Positions 33,554 to 44,699 of a stretch of DNA of 64,000 nt are shown piece after piece. The notes below the pieces were generated by a model. The model did no database searches. It saw only the letters and a program-made list of their open reading frames with translations, and was not told where the DNA came from. A program made the translations under genes and the position numbers. The DNA is from Heliocidaris erythrogramma (Eukaryota > Echinodermata > Echinoidea > Camarodonta > Echinometridae). The stretch spans positions 8,606,668-8,670,667 of the forward strand of contig CM046869.1 of NCBI GenBank assembly GCA_025617745.1, given 5' to 3'. Each line of letters opens with the position of its first letter. The stretch's first letter is position 1.

Positions 33554-33840
33554 ATGAATTACTTTCTGCATAAACGCAGGGAATGTGTAGTAAGCCCGCT
33601 AGCCCGGCCACTTTCGTCCTTGGCCAGCGACTCGGGCAACCGCATGGAGATGACTAGCCCCTTGTACGGTGGTGCAAGTGGCGGTGGCATCCGTTTCGAC
33701 AAGAATATCCATAAGCAGCTCCGAGAAAGCGAAGACATTGACATGATGAAGCTGTCGGCGGAGTCGCTACCGGAAAATCGGTTGTCGAGTTTTCGCGACG
33801 TCAGCGATCTCAGTCCGCAGGTTCGACGTCGAGCTCAGAG
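33554..33840 (+). CDS. First/early coding exon of an unrecognised gene (96 codons to the donor)
   Basis: This is the best-supported coding region. ATG at 33554 has A at -3. The frame runs 95 codons plus two bases to a strong donor, CAGAG|GTAGGT, at 33840/33841, so the intron is phase 2. Reading on gives an immediate TAG, as expected in an intron. The exon is much GC-richer than its flanks and uses CpG-rich codons. The predicted N-terminus has a basic start (KRR, residues 7-9), a Gly-rich patch (39-45), an acidic ESEDID stretch (58-63) and an RRRAQ end (91-95). There is no signal peptide, membrane segment or known motif. It looks like a disordered cytosolic N-terminal region. A second start is at codon 31 (33644). 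An internal AG near 33589 could instead be an acceptor, making residues 1-9 non-coding. The next exon is not in the window or was not found. Confidence 0.6.
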
Positions 33841-35262
33841 GTAGGTGCAACCGTGATCATAGATCTCAGATAATATACAAGAGCACACATACACTACACA
33901 TCCTAATTCAAGCAGGCATATAAACTATGCTCGATGATTATGTACGTCATGTACGTAAGCTCATTTAATCGCACATACAGAGCGGTATAGTCTTGTTCTC
34001 AATTATTGTAGTCATATTGTCTAATTAATGGCGGAAAATACCATATAATTTTATTGACATGTTTGAGTTTTGAAAAGAAAACTGTATGAAAGGCTACATT
34101 AGGAGATTGAAAGTCATATTAAAAAAAAGGTAGTTTTTTTTTTCAATTTACATTTTTGAGGGGGGGGGTCTAAAAATGGCACATTTGCCGTCAGAGAATT
34201 TTGGACGGTGTTCATTCCCCCACCCCCCCCCCCCCCCCACGCGTAACGAGGCCCCTGCATTTACGACACATGGACATGGAATTAATTACCTGGGGGAGGG
34301 GTAGATAGCAAGGGTGAAAAATTAACCTTGATAGACGTGTACTTTGTTAATGATAATTAAGGATACGCTCCATGTTTCCAAGTGAAATCGTCACATTGCG
34401 ATATCACATGTAGACAATTCAGCAGTGAATGCATTAAAGCAAATCTACGCTACATACAGTGAAGTACGTAACTGCAATTACATTTAGAACAAATTGTCCA
34501 CGAAGTACATGCCGCTATTCAGATATGTAAGTGCTTCTGAAGGCCAAATCGAAAGCGCCCGTACATGAATATATATATACAAAGTACAGAGCGACTTCTA
34601 CTCTCAATAAAATTGAGCATGCAAGGTAATTTGTCAGTGACATCAAATAAAAACTACTGGTATTGTGTAACTGAATGACGGCTGTGAGCTGTGCAAGCAA
34701 TGTGAGAAAGGACATCGACCAATTATTTACTTTGACATTCTATAGTATGCCTGTTGCCGGACTATTCGGTGACTATTCGAAAAGAACACATCTTCAACTG
34801 CAATTTCCGTCACCTATATTTGCCGAGGACATTAACAACAAAACTTGACGCCGCTAATGGTTCAACAGTATTCCTGACTGATATATCATATTCATTATTT
34901 TATTTCTCACGTTTTCCAGTTTTGCAAGTTGAGAAAGAGCGAAACTTACCCTTAATAGTAGTATGCAGAAGTATAGGTTCATGCTTCGAGAGAATTCCCA
35001 GCAGAGAGCAATTTTCACAAACTGAAAAATATTTGCAATTCGTGAGTGATTCGTCATTCATTTATTTAATAGTTTTATTCACTTATTGTGTAATCAAATA
35101 TCGTTTTTTTCTAGGTTAATGTACATGCAAGTGTTTAAACTGTATAGGCGAGATTTGGAGTACAAACTCGTAATTTATTTATATTCATGCATGTAAGCGA
35201 ATAAGGGTTCGACTACTCCTCAGGTTTTTTTTTAATACTCTTCCTCATTAGTCACTAGTCAC
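33841..35262. other. Probable intron or downstream non-coding DNA
   Basis: It starts with the GTAGGT donor. It contains poly-G and poly-C runs near 34163-34171 and 34207-34238 and is otherwise AT-rich. A 121-codon frame at 34754-35119 has an acceptor-like TTTTCCAG and a GTGAGT inside it. Its phase does not join to the exon at 33554. Confidence 0.45.
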
Positions 35263-35266
35263 AATC

Positions 35267-35305
35267 CCAGTGGCGTATCCAACCCTTAGCTTCGGGGGGG
35301 GGGGA
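35267..35305 (+). mobile_element. CAGTGGCGTA-poly(G) short repeat
   Basis: CAGTGGCGTATCCAACCC is followed by an 11-G tract. It has the same layout as the elements at 25575, 36613, 40010 and 61554. Confidence 0.5.
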
Positions 35306-35455
35306 TCTAAAGCGTAAGTCGATATATGTAATTCCAGAAGAAAACCATATTCTAATATTTAAAAAAATTCATAATTTTGGTAAGGCCGCGGGGAGACAGG
35401 GGCGGGGAAAGGCAGTGACAAGGGCATTTTTTTTCAAATTGAGAAATAGGAGGTT

Positions 35456-35456
<1 letters not shown>

Positions 35457-35492
<36 letters not shown>

Positions 35493-35895
35493 GAGATAGA
35501 GAGATGAGAGATAGAGAGATTAGAGATAGAGCGAAAAAATGAAGAGGGGAAGAGAAAGGGAGAAAGATACAGATACATGAAATGGGAAATGGAGAAGAGA
35601 GAGAGAGAGAGAGAGGGGGGGGGCAAGAGAGTGGGAGAGAGAAAGAGAGAGAGAGAGATAGAAGGGAAGAGGAGGCAGACATAGATTTAGAGAGATAGAG
35701 AGATGAGAGATGAGAGATAGAGAGAAAAAAATAAACAGAGGGAAAGAGAAAAGAATAAATATACAGAGATATGATGTGGCAAGAGAAAAGAAAGATAGAG
35801 AGAGAGGGGGGGGACAAGAGAGAGGGAGAAAGAGAGAGAGAGAGGGGGAGAGAGGACGAGAGAGAGACGGAGGAGAAAAGGGTGAGAGAGCATAG
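35457..35895. repeat. GA-rich tract with two ~190-bp higher-order units
   Basis: A purine tract over 400 bp long. The word GAGAGGGGGGG, then CAAGAGAG, then GGGAGA-AAGAGAGAGAGAG recurs about 191 bp apart (35624 and 35815). ATGAGAGATAGAGAGA recurs likewise. Minus-strand Ser/Leu-rich frames over 150 codons are artefacts of this repeat. Confidence 0.9.
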
Positions 35896-36463
35896 AAGTG
35901 GAAAAGGTGGTATCAAAAGCAGATATAAGGTTTGTTTTCATAGATGATATTAAACAAGGAAAGTGTGTGATATTCGGAGAAGAATTTATTCATAAATAAT
36001 AGGATAGGGGCCTGTAAACTGGGAAAGAGGTGACAAACAATCTAATCAATCCGCCACTGCACAAACTTCATTCATATACACTTCCATCAAAGTAAATAAA
36101 CCATTAAAGCTCAGACTGGGAAATCAAATCAATTATTAAATGGAAACTACTCACACAATTCCTAAATTTGGCATCGATTTAGTAAGTTCTTGTCAACTTA
36201 AGTGAAAAAAGGTTCAGACTCTCACATCCCTTATTCCACGTTATACTCTAGCCCCAGGGCTTGATTGATAGCAATCGTAACACCGTCCTGTCAATTCACA
36301 ATTTCCAATCGACCAGGATACGTCTAATTCGGCTCCCTAATGATAGAAACCTCTAAACAGATTGATTGATTGACTTCCATCAAGAAATACTCCACATTTT
36401 CGGGGTCGTAAACACCCGAAACACCCCTCATCCGAAGCCATCCGTTGTTTGGTCCAGCCAGTC
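35896..36463. other. Non-coding stretch
   Basis: No feature is supported. Confidence 0.5.
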
Positions 36464-36486
36464 GGGGGGGGGGGGGGGGGGGGGGG
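36464..36486. repeat. Poly-G tract (23 G)
   Basis: Uninterrupted. It is the longest G run on the + strand in the window. Confidence 0.95.
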
Positions 36487-36612
36487 TCATAGTAGTTGAG
36501 TAGCGCGAAGGGGTACAAACATTTCTTTAGTTGCGTCATCTCCTCCTTTTCTTTTTCTATCCCCTCTCCCCCTATTTTCTCTTTTCTCCGTCATTCGATA
36601 GAGAGAGGGGGG

Positions 36613-36646
36613 AGGGGGGGGGGGGGATCCGTTGCTACGTCACTGA
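36613..36646 (-). mobile_element. CAGTGACGTAGC-poly(C) short repeat, minus strand
   Basis: On the minus strand CAGTGACGTAGCAACGG is followed by a C run of about 13. It is probably the same short repeat family as 35267, but with the opposite tract base. Confidence 0.4.
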
Positions 36647-37610
36647 TCCTCCAAGACAGCACCGCATGCGAATCTTCAAGTGCAGTTAATCACCTTAATG
36701 TTTTAGAGTGGCGTTTCTTGCGCGCTATGATCACGTGATTCTCATTTGAAGAGCGGGAAAGGACCATTGTCTACAGTTTATGGCGACTTTTTTATCGTCC
36801 GGTGATGGAACGGAGGATGATTCGACTGGAAGGTGTTTTTTGATTGGATGACCTTAATATGGAGCACGCCAAACAGAGTGTTTACGCGCCCGATGAAAGG
36901 AGACATAGGGAAGACGAATGGGAAGAGATGCGATAAGAACGACCCTTTTTGAAAAATCTTTACCAAAAACGAATCAGTTTGAGAGACGTTTTCAGTGAAA
37001 TGATGCAAATACGTGTCATGAAGTTAGCATAATAATTGCAGGTCTACTTTTATTTCTTTTTATCATTCAAATCGAGCAATGCCAGTTTCATAAAGTGTTC
37101 CAAAGCTGTACCTAACAGCACTCTGTTATTATGCTCTGGCGACAATTATTGTTCCTGCCTTTATTTCGTCAGAGATATAGGTTTAGGGTTAGGATTAGGC
37201 ATAGCGTATGGTCTATTCAGGGTCAGTTTAGAATTCGGTTCGTGTACAAAAATGACGCGAAGCAAACAGTGAGCATGAGTCGAACATCGATTTTAACCAA
37301 ACCTGGACTAGACTACCCTAACATACTTTTAGAAGGCTAATACACACAATATCATAATGCAATTAAACGAAAGGGTTTGTTTGAATTATGTATCGGCTCC
37401 CTAACGTAAGGAACGTAAATGGAATGACTGATTGATCTCCACGTTGTTTGATACCGGTTATAACCACACCGACGCGTCCTCTACACGGCATACGCAGATG
37501 TTTGTTTGACCATCCCCGTCGCAACAACAGGTGACAGCCCCTCATTTGTCATCAAACTGGAACATCAGATCGTTGCAGTATTGACTTACATGACATGGCT
37601 ACGTCATCAC
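36647..37610. other. Non-coding stretch
   Basis: It includes a short interstitial telomere-like word GTTTAGGGTTAGGATTAGGC at 37181-37200. No gene is supported. Confidence 0.5.
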
Positions 37611-38155
37611 TTAAAGAGAAAGTGGTAAAGGTGAAACTCAATTTGTGAGCTTCGTCATTATTTATTCCCTTGCGAACAGAAAAGTATTGGTCTAGGAGAT
37701 TGGTCCTATAATATTCGGATGCCACTCGGCTGTTTAGTCCCAGGTACCCATATCTGTGTCCTATTCGTGGTGTGTGATTTTTCAGCAACATGTGTTTGCT
37801 TTGTTGAAGTTCTGTGATATCCGAACCTCATGATACACATTTATTCCTATTTCTTACACAATCAACCATTCGCATTTACTTCTCGACAACTATTCTTTCA
37901 CACTGCTATTGCATATGGCCTGGGGGTGTTTCCCAAAGACTTAAGTTTGACTTAAAGTCATGCGTAAGTGCCAATGCGCATACGGTATTAAACGCATAAT
38001 CTCATTGGTAGATTACCCAATAGCGCGCGTCCCTTGAGCATGATCTGACCAATGCGGTGACGTGTCATATACCGCACGCAACTAGGAACTTAAGTGTGAC
38101 TTTAAGTCAAATTTAACTCTTTGTGAAAGACCCCTGTACCCAACGTCGTCATTAA
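37611..38155 (+). mobile_element. MITE family T1 copy, split by a nested foldback
   Basis: The left end TTAAAGAGAAAGTGGTAAAG and the following TGTGAGC match the T1 left end. AGTCCCAGGTACCCATATCT and TTCTCGACAACTATTCTTTC are family landmarks. After ATATGGC the element is interrupted. The tail resumes at TACCCAACGTCGTC and ends at TTAA (38152-38155). Confidence 0.6.
37920..38136. mobile_element. Nested ~215-bp foldback (GGGGTGTTTCCCAAAGA TIRs)
   Basis: The left end GGGGGTGTTTCCCAAAGAC pairs imperfectly with the right end (reverse complement GGGGTCTTTCACAAAGAG). Pairing continues through TTTGACTTAAAGTCA. CCTG flanks both sides and may be the target duplication. It is unrelated to the foldback at 19269, but it lies at the homologous place in T1. 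Confidence 0.7.
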
Positions 38156-39734
38156 AAGGTGTGGTGGTTTGGCATGTCACAACGCTTATACTAACCGACG
38201 TACTTAAATCGTTTCATAATATGTTTAAAACGACATAATCAGGTAATTGCAAATGTTATCCCAATAGTAATCATTCAGGACTTAATCATTCTCATAAGTA
38301 ACCATGGCAACAAAGCAAGAAAACAAGGTAGGAAACTTTTAGGACACACCTGATGAATTCCCAAAGGACGCCTCTGCAAATAAGCTCAGATATAAGAACT
38401 TCATCCATTGATCCTAATATATTCTATATCCTATATTGATGCTGCAGGTGCAAGAGGTAGAATATGTCTGTGTTATCAAAAGAGGTATATCATTATCCTT
38501 CATTAACAGATTCAATGACATTAATTTTCTCCGTAAAGCGCTACATATCACTCTTGGTGTTCATTTACACACCGAAACCTTACTGATATCCACACACCGA
38601 AATCTTACTGATATTCAAAGCCATAAGCTTATTACTTACAGGTTTATTTATTTATTTATTTGATTCCTGCATGTTTCACAATAATCAGTTTCATACATAC
38701 AAACTTTGAAAATAGAAACACACAGAGGTCTGGCAATATAAGCTGCACGCTTGAAGTTTTGCCATACCTAACATCTTACATATTTCATACATTCTTAAAA
38801 GTAAACATAGATTAATAGATTAAATACAACAACAAAAAAAGTGCAAATATAATACACTATATACAGATACAAATACAGATAAAGAATAAGATTGAAATCT
38901 CTACAGGTGGCGGAATGCATGTAATTTTTCCTTCCCGAAATATACCTAATGAACCATTAAAATCATTCATCATTTTCAAAATAATTTAATTTTCCATTAG
39001 GCCTCTGAAATCTTCTTTGTCATCCCTGGGCAATTATGTCTTTCTCAGCTTATACGTATTATATGTTCCAATTATTTGTGGGTTTAGCCTACTTTCTTCC
39101 GATCCTAACGGCATACATGACACAGAAACAGCTGCGATAATTATTGCTCAAAGACAGCATGGTATCAGAATGACAATGTGTGCATCTTTAATAAAAAATC
39201 TAGATCTCGTAATGGGTTAGAATAAAAAATGTAATTGAACACAATGAAATATTGATTTCACTAATTACATGTATGAATATATAAAGTAGGGTTAGTATGC
39301 ATGGTATGCCAGTCAAATAGTTTGGTAGACATTAGGAAATTAGTGGATAATTACCAAAATACTTTTGACAAATTGGTACTTAACAACAGGTCACCTTTCA
39401 ACCCCGTTGCCTATGACTGTGTTTATTTGTGGAATTATATTTAGAAGCCGTAAAATGAAGGTTTTCACCAAATTTGCGTAACTTTCTTCATATTTATTCT
39501 GGTCCGTGATCAACAATTATGTGATACTCAGAAGTCAGAAGTTTATGGCATTGGGTGGTGCTCCTAGACATAAATCTGATTGATACACAAAAACCGAACA
39601 GGACAGCACGTGGACAAGAAGTAAAAGAAAATTGTTCACTCTTGTTCTGATTTAGAAGTTGGTAATTACGATAATTCATTTTGTTTGCCCGTGTGGCCTG
39701 TAAGAGAAACACGCAAGCACAGCCTAAATTGGAC
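38156..39734. other. Non-coding stretch
   Basis: It includes a TTTATTTATTTATTTATTTG run at about 38641-38660 that may be the tail of a minus-strand LINE. No gene is supported. Confidence 0.45.
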
Positions 39735-40009
39735 ACCACTTAAACGTTGTTTGCGTAAATTGCCCATCAGGTGGAAATAACCATTCTGTGACACATTGGC
39801 GGAGCATGGGACCAGTCATTGAGGGGGTACGCATTTCATAAGGGGAGCAACGAACGGTCTTTACTGGGTGGATGGAATGGGAGAAAAACAAGGACAGCGA
39901 GTGGAGGATTCGAAATGGGCACATCATCTTCTTTTCATCTACAATGGTCGCCCTCCTCTTTCTACTTTTCTCTCCCTCCTTTCTATAAGTTTTATATCAT
40001 TGTGGAGTG

Positions 40010-40062
40010 GTGGAGGGGGGGGGCACATGCCCAACGCCTCCTTCTTTGTTACGTCACTTCTG
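40010..40062 (-). mobile_element. AGTGACGTAAC-poly(C) short repeat, minus strand
   Basis: On the minus strand AAGTGACGTAACAAAG is followed by GGCGTTGGGCATGTG and a C run of about 9. The same family as 25575 and 61554 is likely. Confidence 0.4.
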
Positions 40063-40956
40063 TGACATAAGATAAGTTCAGAACGTAAATTAGCGATAGA
40101 GCCTAGATAGCGGGATTGTATTTTTGGACATCCATTAAAATAATGTTTTACGATCTACCGAAGACATGCAATGCTTAAGGTACAATGGTATTTATAGCCT
40201 ACCTGAGGCAAGCATTATAGAGAACAAATGAAGGGTTAGGTAAGGGCTTTTTTTTTGGGGGGGGGGGACTTGAATATGCGTCGTATATGTCCAGAAAAGC
40301 TGAATATCCGCGGACATGGTGGTTATCCGAACAGATCGTTTCAAAACATTAACCCGAATAATTTAACTGCTTGCAAGTTTGCATGAATCTTTTTTTAAAA
40401 GTGTGTATTGATAAATGTATCAATATTAAACATTCGCAGTATGTAATGCTATAACTGATGCATAACATTACGTGTAAAATCAAAGGGCAAGCGCGACGGC
40501 TTAAATTTTGGTACATAACCGGTCACACAACTTACAATTCTACAGTTTTGAGCAAACCGTTTTTCCATGAATGTCATGGTTTTGCAGCCCCCCCCCCCCC
40601 CCTATTTAAAATCCTGAAAACACCACTGCGTAGGCAGTTAGAAGGGTAGAGCAGTACCAAGGTATATATGCATCTCTCTCGCTCTCTCTCTCTCTCTCTC
40701 TAAAAGACTGTGATTGAGCTAAAACCTTTCTTCGCTGTTTGTTTGATGTAGGTGGGTAAAATCTCGTTCGCCTGGCCTCCTGCATGCGACCTCTGACAAT
40801 TAAAAGTAGATCGTACTCAGAGCCTACTTAAGACACTACTGCCATGCGTTCACGCTGTTTGCGCAAATTGGCAAGTGGGCGGAAATAGGCGTTCGTCGTG
40901 ACATAAGCATTATTCACAGAGAATGCGAACGAAAAGCATACAGTCATATTTGATGC

Positions 40957-41078
40957 CAGTCACACCCACGAGATCGACATCACACCGATAGGAGACCGAA
41001 CACGAATTTACATCATCCCGAATGGCCAAGCGTCGATCAGTCTGGAGTCGGTGTTGTTTCAGTTAGGCGGTGTGACTG
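40957..41078. mobile_element. 122-bp foldback with CAGTCACACC ends, copy 1
   Basis: CAGTCACACC (40957-40966) and GGTGTGACTG (41069-41078) are exact inverted termini. The inner sequence continues to pair loosely. Collinear with 54069-54195. Confidence 0.65.
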
Positions 41079-41160
41079 AGGTATAAAAAGGGGTCGTACT
41101 TTCGGACGTCCATTAAAATAATGGTTTCCGATCTACCTAAGATGACATAGATGCAATAGG

Positions 41161-41908
41161 TAATTTGTTTTATCATTTGAGACAAGTTGGGAAGACAGAC
41201 GGTGAGATAGAGATGAGATGGTATAACTGAATATTATTCGTGGCGTAAGTTGTGGTCATAACTTATAGTCTTCATAACATGACATCCCTTGAGTTAAGAA
41301 TGGAGGCCTATGCCCTCAAAATGTGTATCATGGTCTTACAATGTCTTAGGAAGCATTTTCATAGAGGAGGGGTGGCGAAATTACTCTGAAATTTAAAAAA
41401 CATATCAACGCGGGATAGACTTGAAATTAATTAGACTTTATTTTCCTTGGACAAGAGAGTCGCTTTTCCCTCGCATCAGACTAATTTAATATCAAGAATT
41501 GATATCTACTGTCTTGGGCACTTTCTTTTCCGAAAAAAGGGTTATTGTATTAATGAGCAAGGTTATTTTCATCAAAATATGCAAAGGGAATGAGATCCCC
41601 GAACGCTAGCAATTGCAAATGCGACTACCCATATAGAAAACTTTCAGGTATGATAATGTTTCGGCTCGTCCCCTCCCTGCAGAAAGGCCATTACTGCCAT
41701 CGGCAACAACCACCTTATTGCAGGCAGCCGGCTTTTGTTTGTTAGGTCAATGTTGTGAGAAAATGGAGAGGTTTTATGGCCACGAATAGTCGCCTCATCA
41801 TGGATGCGTGGCGTTACTCGACGTGAAGTTTGGAAGTGCTTGACATCAGGGGTCTGTCAGTCCACCCCTCACATTAAATCCTTCTTCCGGCTTTCCTTCC
41901 CCTCGGAG
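41161..41908. other. Non-coding stretch
   Basis: It ends in a pyrimidine-rich run (41879-41903) that could be the polypyrimidine tract of the exon candidate at 41909. Nothing else is supported. Confidence 0.45.
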
Positions 41909-42106
41909 ACACTGTCTCCACCTCGTCTAAAGATTCAAACCCGGTATTTATTAATGACAATCAATCTACTCCTACGGTGTATCTGGGTAATATGTCAGTG
42001 TACATGGTGTATGGTGCACTTTCTTCAGTTCCTGAAGCGTCGGTTCTTTCACCTCATGCAGCTCCACCTCGCACCCCCCTTTCGCCTATAGTCGACACGA
42101 CGGAAC
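41909..42106 (+). CDS. Candidate internal coding exon (198 bp, symmetric phase 1)
   Basis: A 24-base pyrimidine-rich run precedes an AG at 41907-41908. A perfect GTGAGT donor starts at 42107. The exon is exactly 66 codons long, begins at codon position 2 and ends at position 1, so it is phase-symmetric. Its only open phase with protein-like composition reads TVSTSSKDSNPVFINDNQST early and AAPPRTPLSPIVDTTE at the end, rich in Ser, Pro and Thr like a disordered linker. Weak points are the G before the acceptor AG and the C before the donor. Another frame (41804-42091) is also open across it. The phase does not fit directly onto the exon at 33554. No family is recognised. Confidence 0.25.
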
Positions 42107-42565
42107 GTGAGTCAATTCCCCATGTTTATGTTCTCAACCAGAAAATGTGCTAATAAGACGGAAGGCTGTCAGCTCTCGTTGCTTGTTAGCTCGCTATTTG
42201 ATAAACCAGAGGGCGAGAAAAAGCATGACTGTCACAGTGCTATTCCCAAGGCGGTATAATACAAGACAAGGGTAACATTGAATAAGCACGAAAGGTTTGT
42301 CACCGTGAACATGCGGGGACCGACCTTTCCATCTTTATGTCACCCATTTCGAGAGAGAAAAAAATGGTAATCCTGAAAGACAAACTTCTGGCCAAACATC
42401 TACTATCGTAAATGGTTTCGTTTAAGTATAAAGGTATATTTGAATGTGGATACATTTTCCTGGACAGGATCTCTTGATAGATTTCATCTTCTGTGCATGA
42501 TAAGTTCATATGCCAAAGGTCTACACGACAAAAGGTTATGAATTTGTCAGAAAGGCTTAAAAATA
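42107..42565. other. Non-coding stretch
   Basis: No feature is supported. Confidence 0.45.
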
Positions 42566-42835
42566 CAATCGTTAGCCGACTGATAAAAAATTGACTCAAT
42601 CCTGCTGAGAGTCACATGCACTGCACACAGAAACATGTACATAGGACTACACACAAATGTTTGGTCCGAACATTTCAGCTGTTTGTCGTCATATTTTGAA
42701 CGTGAGGGCATTTGAAGAGCAATCCTTTTCGGGGGATTTTCTACTATAATAATCTTCCAAACTAACATAAAAAGAATGAAAAAGCTCACAAATTATTTTT
42801 TGTTTACCTTTTCCCAGAACTCAACCTTCCCTTTA
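42566..42835 (-). mobile_element. MITE family T1 copy, minus strand, 3'-truncated
   Basis: The minus strand starts TTAAAGGGAAGGTTGAGTTC at 42835. It is closely collinear with 59595 through ATGTTAGTTTGGAAGATTAT, GAAAAGGATTGC, CATTTGTGTGTAGTCC and GTGACTCTCAGCAGGATT. Similarity fades near 42566, so the right end is lost or replaced. Confidence 0.75.
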
Positions 42836-44630
42836 AAGCAGTTAACCCGAACAAAATATGAGCAACTTCAACCGTTCTTAATGTAGTTAATGAGAAAGAC
42901 ATTTCGATTTGGAAGAGTGAATCAAATTTTCTTTGTAATACTTTTGGCACTTTCAACATTTCATCAAAATACAAGGTAACAACATGTTATTCCAGAAGCA
43001 AAGGTATAAACAAAACCATCTTATAGATATTCCAACAGATATTGTTTTGCTTAAGTGAATATTTAGTTCTGTGAAGCAAATACGTAACCTGTTTCTATCA
43101 TGTTTTTTTCCACAAAAGGATCTTGTAGCCATGGCATAGATATTTAAAAACAACGAATTTCTTAATATTCTTATCTTTCCAATCAACTCGTAGATCTACT
43201 TCAGGAAGAAAAAAATTCACAGCAATGCCATTAGTGGTTACAGTATCAGATACGACGCGGTGGGGAAATACACAAACGGAATAGAAATGCTAGCATCAGC
43301 TGTACGCAGGTGCACTGGATCTTTCGAATCACGTCGGCAAAAAGTTAAAAGAGTTAGATGAATTCAATATCAATCTTACTCTGATGTTTATCTATTCCTA
43401 AAGTGCTTCCAATAATCCAGTACTCCTCTTTACTGCCTACCTTTTAATTTTAAAAGGTATTTTATCGTTTTCTCTTTGTTATTTGACGGAGTCACTTTCT
43501 AAAAGTGGAATATGGACCAGGCGAACAAGAAATAGGTTTCTGTTTATAAACAATTGTTACGCAACTCTGAATTGTTGCAGAGTTTTATCCACGGTAAAAC
43601 TAAGCATTTGTCTTACGTCAGACCTACGACTAAAACATAACGCATGCGTTGGTTTGTCAATAATTTGGCGTAACTATGCAACATCGCCCCGCGTACATCC
43701 TACTAGGTCACTATAAATGGTATACCCACGCGGATAGGAGTAAGTAGAGAAAAAAAAATCCCAAATGGGAATATACTAATAATTGGATCATTAAATAAAC
43801 CGAGGCTTCTTGAATTGGCAAAACACCAGATGAGGCGCATCTTCCACCAAGGATTCGCTAATGACCTGAAATACGGAGAATATGAAGATAAACGTATACA
43901 AATCACGTCAAGAGCGGCGTCATCTGTAAGACTGTAACGATACATTTATGGTTACAGTTGATAAAAGTTTCACTGTTATCAGCCTTAAGTGAATTTGATT
44001 CAGTGTAGAATAAATATTTAAAACCAATATTTTAAAACCCTGGACATTAACACTTTCCTACGACAGGCGAAATGATGGAATATCCTGCATGAATACTGAG
44101 ATCCAATACAGAGTATTATTATCATTTCATGCAACATTAATCCTTGTGGCCAATATTGCTCCATCGAAAATATGCAAGAAAATGACTGGATGATTAAAAG
44201 CAGCAAGTGCTAAAGGTGCATATACTGTCGGGTTGACTCTTGCAGCGTAAAGGTGTTACAATAGGGACCAATATGAACTTATGGTCCTCTCGTTTTGTTG
44301 TGTGAACGGGGGTTATGGATTTGGTTGCGAAGCAAAAACAAAAGGAAAAAAGAAAGAATAAATGAATATTATCAGGAAAGTATAATACTGTAGACATGGA
44401 AATCATATACAGCATTCAAAGCATACTGTCTCATTTTTATGGACTGGCTTTCATTTCACCAAGTTTTTCTTCAGCATATCACAAAATTGTGATTTTAAAC
44501 TGAAACGACAGATGCAACCTTGAAGTCGCATGGATATTACTTTTTAATAAAGGGTCAATATTCGTACCAGAATGCTTGATTAAAGTCATACTTGATTCAT
44601 ATCCGTACATATATATTACAGATGAGTGCT
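42836..44630. other. Non-coding stretch
   Basis: 1.8 kb in which I see no gene, RNA or clear repeat. Confidence 0.5.
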
Positions 44631-44665
44631 GTGTGTGTGTGTTTTCTCTTCTCCGATGTCATTCT

Positions 44666-44668
44666 TCA

Positions 44669-44699
<31 letters not shown>

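Larger units (their letters stand above)
39735..41160. repeat. Diverged direct duplication (39735-40180 versus 40840-41160)
   Basis: GTTTGCGTAAATTGCCCATC...GTGGAAATAA near 39750 corresponds to GTTTGCGCAAATTGGCAAGT...GGCGGAAATAG near 40857. GGACATCCATTAAAATAATG near 40125 corresponds to GGACGTCCATTAAAATAATG near 41103. In both cases CGATCTACC and ATGCAAT follow. The middle parts differ, with a foldback in the second copy and a poly-G repeat in the first. Confidence 0.5.

Noticed and set aside
34754-35119. 121-codon frame containing TTTTCCAG acceptor-like and GTGAGT donor-like words
   Set aside because: The implied exon (34920-35041) begins in phase 1. The upstream exon at 33554 ends in phase 2, and the phase-2 reading hits a stop at once. 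AT-rich with no family match.
35455-35916. 153-codon minus-strand frame
   Set aside because: It is a read-through of the GA/CT tract.
37181-37200. Telomere repeat (TTAGGG-like)
   Set aside because: Only about three degenerate units inside unique sequence. It is an interstitial word, not a telomere.
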